From: Myxocyprinus asiaticus
Lineage: Eukaryota > Chordata > Actinopteri > Cypriniformes > Catostomidae
Direction: 5' to 3'
Length of the DNA: 64,000 nt
NCBI RefSeq assembly: GCF_019703515.2
Contig: NC_059349.1
Location: forward strand, 22,106,744-22,170,743
Position 1 is the first letter of the stretch. Every line of letters starts with the position of its first letter. The position numbers and the translations under genes are program-made. Positions 46,530 to 64,000 of this stretch are shown here, in pieces. A model generated the notes under the pieces. It was not told where the DNA came from and searched no databases. It saw only the letters and a list, made by a program, of their open reading frames with translations.

Positions 46530-47450
46530 GCTGCAGAAGTTACCTTGGTTATATTTATATATTTATATGCAATGCGGAAGTAAGCAGCGGCTGCATTTCC
46601 GGCGAATGTGTAAAAGTTCAGCTGTTATTGACTGCAATATAAATAAATAGAAGGATAATAATACCAGAATTTAATGATATAAGTTTATAAACTATCACAC
46701 AACCACAGGATATACAGCAGAATTATGTGGCAATGTCTGATAAATTCTAACGTCAGCATTTATAGTAAAAGAGTAAGTAAATCATTCACTTGTTGCTGTG
46801 GTGTTGTATTGAAGAGACGGTAATAAAATCTGCTTTTTACTTTACCGAGATCGTGACGATGCAGTCTTTCTTGTCTCCATGTAAATCTCCATTTATATAT
46901 ACCTGCATAACCTCCAATGATACCTTTATTTATTTATTTCCAAAGGCGATGTTTCATAAGCCATGCTGGATGTGAGATCTGTGTGTCTGTTTACTATACA
47001 CTGCTAAGAAAGAGAGAATGCTCTCTGACAAACGGAGAGTAAAATAAGTTTGTTAATTTGCCAAGATGAAACAAGATGCAGTTTTGGTGCAAAGAAAGTT
47101 AAAGCAGCATTTGCCCAGCAACTTTCTGCTCTCTGCTGGTTGTGTAAAGTGCAGAGGACTGTCCTGTCAGCGCCTGATCTCTCATTCATTCTGCCTGTGC
47201 AACAGTGTGTAATTAACGATGGCAAAACATGATATACAGTAAAACTATATGCGTTCAAAACCAACAAGTTTATGAATTTCATGATTAATGATAATAATAT
47301 GATGACATATATTGCCAGCCTGTAATATAAAGCAGCATAATGTAGTATTTTGTATTGCTAAAATAGCTGGAAGTGGTTGATACCGGAAGTGGACCACATT
47401 CAAGGTTGATAATTACGGCGCCCTAGTTTTGCTGAAAAATAAGGTGGATA
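46530..47450. other. Intergenic, nothing recognised
   Basis: Only short frames without recognisable domains. No complete repeat ends. Confidence 0.4.
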
Positions 47451-47451
47451 C

Positions 47452-47456
<5 letters not shown>

Positions 47457-47527
<71 letters not shown>

Positions 47528-47553
47528 AACACACACACACACACAGACACACA
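47457..47553. repeat. (TA)n followed by (CA)n microsatellite
   Basis: TA run 47457-47521 followed by an AC run to about 47553, next to a Tc1-like end. Confidence 0.95.
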
Positions 47554-48080
47554 CAGTACTGTGCAGAAGTCTTAGGCACATAAAATGTTTCACAAAAACA
47601 TTTGTCTTAAGATCGTTGTTTATATCTTCAGCTTTAGTGTGTCAATAATAAATAAACATTTTAGACTCCCAAACATTCCTTTTGCCAATAGAATAGATTA
47701 GAATAGAAGAACAGGGAGCCCTGCATCAGATGTCATGGCCCCCACAGAGCCCCCCACGGAACATCGAGTCAGTCTGGGATTAGAGACAGAAGTAATTGAG
47801 ACAGCCTAAATAGATAGAAGAACTGTGGCGAATTCTCCAAGAAGCATGGAACATCCTATCTGCCAAAAATCAAGAAAAACTGTGTCCAGGTGTAAGTAGG
47901 AGAATTGGTGCTGTTTTGAAGGCAAAGATGGTCACACCAAATATTGGTTTAACTTGTTTTATGTTTACTGGACTTTATATGATGTTAAGTGATAAATGAA
48001 AACTATTTATGGCATTATTTTTTAAGACATCCTCACTATGCAACATTTTTCACAAGTACCTAAAACTTTTGTATAAACTG
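47554..48080 (+). mobile_element. Deleted Tc1/mariner relic
   Basis: The left end cagtactgtgcagaagtctt and the right end taaaacttttgtataaactg are inverse-related terminal repeats. Inside, 47700-47940 is a decayed transposase C-terminus (nucleotide similarity to the Tc1 region around the catalytic Glu; aggagaattggtgctgtttt). About 0.5 kb instead of 1.2 kb or more, so the centre is deleted. No usable open frame. Confidence 0.65.
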
Positions 48081-48384
48081 TATAAGTAATGTATATAGTG
48101 TATATACTTTCATTGCACATTGAATACACATGCCAGGCTGTTGTTGTAAATAAGAATTCTGTTCTTAAGTGACTTGCCTGGTTAAATAAAGGTTGAATAA
48201 AAAAAAAAACACACAACTTGAGTGTATACAACCTTATCATTAATTTCAAAAAAACATATTTATCATGAATCATGAAGTTATCTTAGGGTTACTACATTTC
48301 ACTTGAACAAAATATTCCTGTTCATAAAAATGTCAAATTATCTGATATTTAATAAACAGATAAGGATGTCAGTCATGAGGGTCT

Positions 48385-48421
48385 TGTTTGTTTGTTTGTT
48401 TGTTTGTTTGTTTGTTTGTTT
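48385..48421. repeat. (TTTG)n microsatellite
   Basis: About nine tandem tttg units. Confidence 0.95.
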
Positions 48422-49487
48422 TGGTAATATGAAAAAACAAGATGTTGGTAACACCACCTGCCTTTGATTTGTTGGATAAAAGTTTTTCAAAAATGTATAT
48501 TTTAAAGGTGCACTTAGTAACTGTTGTCTTTGACTGACACCTAGCGGCTTGGATGCAGCATTATTTAAAATCAATAGTTTTCAGTTTCAGATGGCATTGT
48601 AGAAATGTAGTATTCACAGACAGCCATGATTACTTTAATCAGTGAGTAAAAGTGTCAAATAACTATGCAAGTAGTATTCGGCTGGTCATGTGATTCAAAC
48701 ATGGCAGCCCCCATGTGCGGACCCTCTCCATGTAGAATAAAACAGCTTTTATAAGTTTACTGATATGACTGGAGTCTTTATTTTAATGTGAGTGCTCATG
48801 ATTTCCTACATGCATTGCAAAATTACAATTCATGTCTTTAGGAGTTAAATTTTATAAATTGCTGAGTGCACCTTTAAAACAAAATGTTAAGTGCTTACTG
48901 TTTAAAATAAGTTATATTAAATATATCGTTTTCAAACTACTTATTCCAAAAAAAATTTTTTTTTCAAGATTCAGCTTTTAATGAGTATTTATTTTTTTTT
49001 TTTTATTGTCTCGGTTACAACACTTAGACATTTTTTTTACTTAAACACCAGAATAATGCAGACTTTGAACTTGAAATTTGAAAACATGTTCATCATAGTT
49101 AATTGTTTTGTGTTAATTGCATTTTTAATATATTTCTGAATAACTAAATAGATCCAGATAAAAAAAATAAATAAAAAAAATTGTGTTACGACGTTGACCA
49201 ACAGGTGTATGAACTGTTAAGCATTATATGATGTTTGTTAATGATTTATAAAATTTCTCGTTAGATTCTACCCGAATGAGATGTGTGAGCAGCATCTAAT
49301 GGATCTTTTACAATGACAAGATTTAAAACCTTTTATCACTAATTCAGTCTCCAGACATGTTTAAGATTGGCTAATTAGTCTGACCCTTGGCAGAAATATT
49401 GTTAATGATGTAATATCCGCTGAGAGAGTGAGCACAGATCTCTCAGCGTGAGCTCAAACTTTTCTGCTCAGAGTCGCTGCGCCCGGA

Positions 49488-49550
49488 ATGGCGATGACAG
49501 CGCGCACTTTCAGCGGCTCTAGCGAGGGACTGACAAGAAGTTCATTCTGA
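49488..49550 (+). promoter_or_regulatory. Upstream ORF in olfm3 leader (20 codons)
   Basis: ATG at 49488 to TGA at 49548-49550, wholly upstream of the main ATG at 49609. A second three-codon upstream ORF lies at 49554-49565. If transcription starts upstream of 49488, these would be expected to reduce or regulate translation. The transcription start is unknown, so their inclusion in the mRNA is inferred. Confidence 0.4.
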
Positions 49551-49608
49551 AACATGAGAAAATAAATCTGATTGCAATAAACAGACAAGGAGGGAGACTC
49601 GAGGCAGA

Positions 49609-57696
<8,088 letters not shown>

Positions 57697-58187
57697 GGGA
57701 TTTACGGCGAAGTGAGAGTAGCACTTTCTGGAGAGCTTTGCTGACACTATTCTGTAATTACTGTGGTCCTGCTGTGATATGTTTTGTATATTTCAATCTA
57801 AAGATGAGTATTATGTGCTTAGTTTGAGATTACATTTCGCAGAATGTGCAGCATTTCTCACTACTGTTAGTGATTAAATTCAAAGCCGTACTCATAACAA
57901 GGACAATACTGAACTTTTTATGCTCTATTTAAATGTTGTGTGTACAACTTTCAATTTGGGAAAAGATGTAGAGCAGAATTTAACAAAGTTATCACTGGAA
58001 AAAGAGAAACATTAAACGAAAATATCTATATATTATTAGGGATATGTATTGTTGATCCATCAGGCTGCTGCTTTTAGTTTTAGCTAGAATGTTTCAAGAA
58101 ACTAATGATGCTTTTTATGACTTTTATTTAAAGCTTTCAAATTAGTCCACGCTGAAAACATTTCACAGTGTACAGTGTAGTAATTAA

Positions 58188-58193
58188 AATAAA
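58188..58193 (+). terminator. Candidate olfm3 polyadenylation signal
   Basis: AATAAA 492 bases after the stop codon, followed by tgttacatcaagtgttc. It is the first canonical hexamer seen downstream; other sites further on are possible. Confidence 0.5.
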
Positions 58194-58199
58194 TATCTG

Positions 58200-59770
58200 T
58201 TACATCAAGTGTTCAAGGTTTGGAGTTGTTGCCTGTAGCTATATCAACCAAATACTGTATATACAAATCATCTAAATATAAAAAATCATTTGTTATAATA
58301 CTGTTGCAAATGCATTGCATTCAAACACATCTCAGCTTTCACATAGAATAATAGCAGTCACAATCAGATCTAAGGTCTTTTTATCTTTCTTTTTATATTT
58401 CTATGTCACGTTACATTATGTTACCTCTGTATGACATCTTCAGAAATAATGCTACAAAGTCTTTGCTCTCTGTTCTAAAATTTACTAAAGCTTTGGAGTT
58501 GTTCACTTTCTGTTATTAATGAAAAGCTGCTTTTTATGTTTCAGAACATGTTCACACTTTTCGGCATTAATGGATTATCCCTAAGCATGTGGATCAAAGA
58601 CTATTTATTTATCAGGCACAATGATTTGAAAACAACAACAAAAATAAAATTCTTGTGTTCTGTTCATACACATTCAAAGTTTCAAAAAAATCTCTTCCTG
58701 CTTCATAAAGGCAGTGATGAGTATTCAAAATAAACACATTCACACAAAGCGTTACGCTGGAATTTTCTCAACACATTTGATTCAATCATTTCTTTGCCAG
58801 AGGTTGTTCTACCAGTATGAATCATACATTTTAATGAAAATATTTAAAAACACAATCAGTATTGTTTTCCCTAAACTCTTTCGTGTATTTGAATTTCTAT
58901 CCTGTGTTTCACATTACATCTGCTGATACAGAAACAACCCAAATGACACTGAGGGTCATTGAGAAGTGATCCTCCCAGTGCCCTATTCCCTTCGAAGACT
59001 TTACCATCTACTTTGAGAGCTTTGGAGGGCTGAAAAGTGTGAGGTTAAAAACAATGTTCATTCAGAACACCTTTTAAGTAGTTTTTATTGGAAATTCTGT
59101 TTGAAGCGATTCTTACAGCATGGATTTCATAATTGTCATAATCATAAAAGTGCCCTTTGGAGGCTGATTTATCCCAATTGGAATGCAGGGTGATAGTCTA
59201 TCGGAACATGATTACACAGGAAATCTAATTTTAGTCCAATCCAAATTCAGACCTGATGTGCTGAATTCCGGAAAAAGCGTCTCCATGCGCCCAATGTTCA
59301 TGCCCCGAAAATGTATCATGATGTGCCATTGGCATCACATCCCTTTTGAAACTGTTGTGGTCTAAGTATCTAAGTACTGTTAGGATTAGGTTTAGAGTTT
59401 CTTTCAAATAATGTTTGCTCATGGCTAGGGTTGCCAACTTTACGCCATATGAATGCGGAATGCTTGAGCATTTTGAGCGCTTCAATACAGGACAATTAGT
59501 CATAAGTATGGGGGGAGGGGTTATCGGCTCTATAATACCAGGACAGTCATGCGTTGTTGTGCTTGTGCACGACTGTAGTTCCAGCTTCGGCCTCTGAGGA
59601 GCAGTTCGTAATTTGGGAAAGCAAAGAGCAACTTTAGTAGACAAAAAATAGCAAGCTCCTGTCGCCAATTTTTCAACATTCTATATCTTTGTAGGTCATT
59701 ATGATTTAGAGAAACATACTGGTCAAAGGGAGAATGTATAAGTTTATCTGTGGATAATATATGTGATATA
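58200..59770. other. Intergenic, nothing recognised
   Basis: Further AT-rich sequence, possibly extended 3' UTR. A - strand frame of 145 codons (59231-59668) has no recognisable motif or codon pattern and is not annotated. Confidence 0.4.
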
Positions 59771-59774
59771 CTCA

Positions 59775-61381
59775 GAGGTGGAAAGTAATGAATTACAACT
59801 ATTCTAATTTTTGAGTAAATTTTTCACATTTTTCAACTTTAAGAATAAATAAATAATAGTACTTTTATTTTTACTTGAGTTGATTAAAAATGAAGTATTC
59901 AACTTCGCTACAGTTATTTTTCACCACAATTACAAAGTACAAAAAAATACATAATTTTTCAGAATTTTTGGGACGTTTTTTGCGAAGAAATCAGCAAGTT
60001 ATAAGCGCTAAATCTGTTTATAAGCAAAAACGCGCTGTGACGGAAGCCCTAAGGGCACAGCATCATGAGCACAGCAGCTTGCATAAACTGCCGCCAATGT
60101 CCTCTCTTCTCTAGCTTCTTCAAGACTTTCCGCCCAGTCACTATACAAGAACTATAATACTGTGATTTTCTGCATATTTCATTTTACTCTGGAATGGAGC
60201 CATTCATTCAGGTACGAGGGAACCGTCTGAACACGTTTAACCACTGATCAAACTTCACTTGTTTTTAAGGTAGGCAAAGTTTTAACTGTACATTAACACA
60301 ATGTAGTTTGACATATGTGGGGACATCTTGTTCACTTGCTACTATATGTCTAAAACAAACTTTTAGAAAAATACAATGCCAAGTGTCGGAAATTAACGGG
60401 GACTCGGGGCAAAAATGCCACCGAAATTGGCAAAAATATCCCCAAAATTCAAAATATGGGGGCAAAAATTGCCCACGCAGCGAGTTCCTATAATTTATTA
60501 ATAATATCTGATATAGATACAATTACTTACATTGCGAAGCTGCAAGTTTAGGACCTGTGAGGAGTCTGTTTCTCAAACTAGAGACTGTGATTTACTTGTC
60601 TTTTTGTTGTGCATCTGGCTGTCCACTTCCCTCTCTATCCTGGTTAGAGATTGTTTTTTCAAAACAGTAATGCATGGAATAGCCTCAGTCTCTCTAAAAC
60701 AGTAGACTTTAGGAGAAAATAGAATTTCAGGAGAAATGTGTTTCTTTTGCCTATTTCTAAAACCAACATTTGACTTGCAAGTGTAAAGCAATTTGTTAGG
60801 ACTCGATACACAAATGGGGGAAAAAAAACAAACACTGTATTGTGATTTCCGCATGGTAGCACAACCATTTTCAATTGTTCTAATAAAAAGAACTATTTCT
60901 TGAGTACCAAATTAGCACTTTAGAATGCTTTTGTAAGGAATAGGTGAAACAGTATATGTTTGCCATCACGGGTAAAGAAAAAATTGAATAAATATCACTT
61001 AAAACAATTATTTCAAAACGTAATAATAATTTGCAATAAAATGATTTTGGCAGTATTTCTGATCAATTTAATGCATCCTTGGTGAAAGGAAGCATCAATT
61101 TCTTTCAAGAACAAAAATGTCTTTGTGTTCTAAAAATGGAAGCGTATATACACTGAAAAAAATGGAAAGCAGCTCTGCTGAAAATACTAAACCAGTACAC
61201 TTAAAATCAACTTAATACATTTATGTTTGAGATGAGAACATAATCATATTGTGTAAAGTCCAAGTAAATGTCTCCAAAAGAGGTGGAAATATTTCTCAGT
61301 ATTTCTACTTGTACTCAAGTGAATTATTTCTATAGCAGTACTTTTACTTTAAAAAAAAAAAATCAGTACTCTTTCCACCAC
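59775..61381. mobile_element. hAT-like non-autonomous repeat or composite
   Basis: The left end cagaggtggaaagtaatgaa and right end gtactctttccaccactg are inverse-related, a pattern typical of fish hAT-like repeats. An inner gaggtggaaatatttctcag at 61283 suggests a second nested copy. No transposase is present. Target duplication was not confirmed. Confidence 0.5.
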
Positions 61382-61389
61382 TGGATATA

Positions 61390-62480
61390 CTACAGTTAAA
61401 GCTTAAATAAAAATAGGGATTATCTTTTTCTTGGAAGAGATTGATAGATATCAATACATATTAAATCACTGCCATAGTTAATATAAAGCTTATAGCTTTT
61501 ACTACAATTTATTGGTGCTGTAATCCACAGTTTTCCTGAGCAACCACTGTGCGGTGCCATGATATTTCGAATCACCTGTTTTCTGTTTCTGGTCTTGAGG
61601 ATAAGGGTATAGCTGCAGGCATAGCTCCAAAAAGGGGCGGGAGATCCAAACTGCCAGCAAAGATATAGGGAGCCCCTAACCTTAACCATGAGTGGAAGTG
61701 ATGCCCCCTTTTGGAGTTGGTGCAAACCCCTTTTGAGTAACCAAGCCCCCTTCTGGAGTAACCCCACCCTCTTTTGGAGATTCCGCCCCATTTGGAGATC
61801 TATGGCCTGCAGCAATACTACTTGGTCTCCAGACGCAATGTAAAACCAGAGACTATTTAGCAGAGACAGGTCACTTCTTTTAAAATGAATGGGAGAAATT
61901 GGAGCACCCAAAGGTCAATGGAAGTAAAAGAACCAATCACCTTTTACATACAGACAGTGCTTGTCAAACGCGCATGTGCATTAGCCATAAAAGCTGGGAA
62001 AATTGTGTTTATTAGCATAATCTGAGGTAAATAAGCACAATATATTAAACCAATGTTGTCAGATTTGACTGCTGATTTTAAATATGTTCTAAAATCGTAA
62101 TCTTGACCAACCGTTTTGGAGGTTTCATTTTTCTCATTCAAGTAGATAGGAGCTGCAATTTCATGTCTGGAAATACCTTCCTGGGAGTGTTCTAAAGATG
62201 GCTGCCAGTGGACTGACTTGCTAGAAAGACTTTTGTAAAACTAACCAAAATGAGCGATCCAGACAGAGAACAAAAACAATTTAAGTGTTGTTTGGAGTAA
62301 AAATGAATTTCATGCCCAACTTGTGCAGTTGTTGGCTGTCATAAAGACTCAGTGTAGTTAATGATATCAACGTTACTAACCTCCCAAATTCTTGACCAGT
62401 CAAATAGCTTTCAGTTTCAGAGTAGTAAGTAGGTTAAGACCCAAGATGTGCTAATCCGAAAATCTGAAGCAAATAAAAAA
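61390..62480. other. Intergenic with short diverged repeat
   Basis: At 61670-61800 a ccccttttggagt unit occurs about four times with variable spacing. A - strand frame of 163 codons (61420-61911) covers this patch and is considered a composition artefact. No gene is visible. Confidence 0.4.
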
Positions 62481-62599
62481 GTAATTGTCTGTCAGTCAGT
62501 CAGTCACTTTTATTTATAAAGCACATTTAAAAACAACAACTGTTGACCAAAGTGTTGTACAATGCCAACGATTAAACAAGACATTTAAAGACAACATCA

Positions 62600-63370
62600 T
62601 TTACAAATAAAAACAAAGACGAATATAGAAAAACACTGCTATTTTTAACATTGATCCATAAGCTACAGAAAAAAGGTAAGTTCTTAGAAGTGATTTAAAA
62701 GCATAATTTGTAGGACAGGTTCTAATATGGACCGGCAGACTGTTCCAGAGGTGTGTGGGCCGAAACCGAAAGTGTTTGATCACCCTTACATTTCAATCGG
62801 GACCTGGGGACAGACAACAGCATACAGTTTGAAGATCTTAAAGCAGTAGCGGATTTAGGCATGGGCGACGTCTTGCCGGGGGGGGGGGGGATTCCGTGCC
62901 GCCCCCGGCAAGACGTCGCCCATGCCTAAATCCACTACTGCTTTAAGATCTTCAAACTGTATGCTGTTGTCTGCCTCAAGCTAGAACTGCCACTGCCTTA
63001 AAGGCCTTGAGGTCTGATACTGAGAAAGGAGATCGGATTTGTAATGAGGTGCCAAACCATGAAGTTTCTTATAAACAAATTATAGAACTGGATTCTATAA
63101 TTAGGAGAAATACTGTCTCTCATCCTGGTTCCAGTCAGGAGCCTAGCCACAGCATTCTGCACCAGCTGAAGGCGAGACAACGAGCACTGAGGGATTGCAG
63201 TATATATAATATGTTGGAATAATCAAGTCTGGATGAAATGAAAGCATGAACAACAGTTTCCAAATCCTTGAAAGACAAGATAGGCTTAAGTCTGGCAATG
63301 GCCCTGAGCTGGAAAAAAAAAATACTTTTGACCACAGAATTGATTTGTTTGTCAAATTATAGTCGTAAAT
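62600..63370 (-). pseudogene. LINE reverse transcriptase C-terminal fragment
   Basis: Reading the - strand: LETVVHAFISSRLDYSNILY (about 63270), LQLVQNAVARLLTGTR (about 63170), then after a palindromic interruption CMLLSVPRSRLKCKG-type sequence (about 62820) and THLWNSLPVHIRTCP and FKSLLRTYLFSVAYG (about 62740). These are the C-terminal blocks of a common fish non-LTR retrotransposon ORF2. Several frameshifts and the foldback insertion disrupt it. The endonuclease and catalytic RT core are absent. Confidence 0.8.
62811..62973. repeat. Near-perfect palindrome, 72-bp arms, 19-base spacer
   Basis: Left arm 62811-62882, right arm 62902-62973, one mismatch (62850 region, agcgg versus agtgg). The spacer contains an oligo-G run. 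The inner 40 bases of each arm (cagtagcggatttaggcatg ... gccggggg) look like a foldback DNA element end. The outer 32 bases of each arm are LINE sequence. Confidence 0.95.
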
Positions 63371-63379
63371 CAAAAATAA

Positions 63380-64000
63380 CTCCTAGATTTCTTGCTTGTG
63401 TGCATAATTTAAAAGATAAAGAGCCAAGTTATCTGGTATATTTTCAGTATTGTGTAATACTGCAGGACATAATGTTCAGCAAAGATATTTTTATTAGGCC
63501 TATTTATTTTAAAAAATTAGCCAAATGTCTTTCCCTTCCTCATGTGTCTTCTGTGTAGTAAAATTGCATTAATTCTTTCTGAAGCAGCAGAGCTCGTATC
63601 TGATTTTTTTTTTTTTTCACCAGTTTGCACCCATTAGTGTCTCATCTATTAATCAATTAAAAATACAGCAATAGAGCCCTAATTCAGTGTTTATTTTTTT
63701 CAAGTGATAAAATATTCACTCTACATTTGCTCTTTTCAACATAAAAAGACGACATGAAGTATTAACTTGGAAAGGAAGCCGCAGCTTAATCTCTTTTACA
63801 AATTCACTCACACATTGAAAGTAAGGTGAAATTTGGCTTGGCCCCCACTAGCCCATTCAGTTCCTTTCACACATCACATTAAAGATGTCTCTGTGACAGA
63901 CATTATAATCACTAACTCATTATGGGAAAAAAATTAATGAGGGTCTCCTTGTAATTTGTCATCTGTGACCTGCCGCTGGTTAGCCTGATGCTATGGGGTG
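63380..64000. other. Intergenic, nothing recognised
   Basis: AT-rich with a poly-T run at 63605-63618. No complete gene or repeat is identified up to the window edge. Confidence 0.4.

Noticed and set aside
59231..59668. 145-codon - strand frame as a possible gene
   Set aside because: No domain, no splice context and no repeat-family homology recognised; likely chance.
61420..61911. 163-codon - strand frame
   Set aside because: Includes a diverged short tandem repeat and lacks any recognisable motif.

Overview
This window looks like vertebrate nuclear DNA from a teleost fish, most likely a cyprinid. The evidence is an AT-rich intergenic background, long (GA)n, (TA)n and (ATT)n microsatellites, split genes with GT-AG introns, and a very dense mix of fish-type transposons: Tc1-like, hAT-like and piggyBac-like elements, DIRS, Gmr1-like Ty3/gypsy, LINEs and tRNA-derived SINEs. 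The cyprinid call is an inference from recognised repeat families. It was not tested against a database.

One convincing host protein-coding gene is present: olfm3 (noelin-3, olfactomedin-3) on the + strand. Six coding exons between 49609 and 57696 splice cleanly into a 455-residue secreted protein with a signal peptide, a noelin N-terminal region, a coiled coil and a complete olfactomedin domain. Its second intron is a stack of transposons: a piggyBac-like MITE inside an older repeat, then a broken Tc1 element whose 3' end is cut by a second Tc1 terminus. A (TG)n tract sits directly against the exon 2 acceptor.

Layout. 1-3190: old repeats, a hAT-like end abutting a Sleeping-Beauty-type Tc1 end, a (AG)n tract and a SINE. 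3190-5180: decayed Ty3/gypsy gag and protease. 5442-6288 and 15503-16342: two inverted copies of one hAT-like non-autonomous element, each with its own 8-bp target duplication. 6833-13482: a nearly full-length DIRS element (gag, RT, RNase H, tyrosine recombinase, inverted ends, internal complementary region) carrying a nested Tc1 copy and a (TA)n tract. 19050-19405 and 26586-26980: GC-rich or G-rich minisatellites. 21962-23250: ORF1 remnant of a LINE with an esterase-like domain. 23408-25520: truncated Gmr1-like gypsy element, interrupted by a SINE and followed by another SINE. 29573-33408: a second DIRS element, on the - strand, deleted so that gag runs directly into the tyrosine-recombinase region. 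34262-39208: an essentially intact-length Gmr1-like gypsy element on the - strand with two 388-bp LTRs, a 5-bp target duplication, a tRNA-Phe primer site, a SCAN-like gag region, and integrase placed upstream of reverse transcriptase. 39210-44390: little recognisable. 44398-46528: a palindromic MITE-like repeat with a LINE inserted in its (TA)n core. 47554-48080: a deleted Tc1/mariner relic. 57700-64000: olfm3 3' UTR, a hAT-like repeat, and a - strand LINE fragment containing a striking 72-bp-arm palindrome.

No autonomous mobile element here looks intact: every transposon ORF carries frameshifts, stops or deletions. The features most worth following up are the Gmr1-like architecture with its SCAN-like gag, the DIRS internal complementary region that joins both element ends, the gag-to-recombinase deleted DIRS, the palindrome at 62.8-63.0 kb, and the (TG)n tract at the olfm3 exon 2 acceptor.
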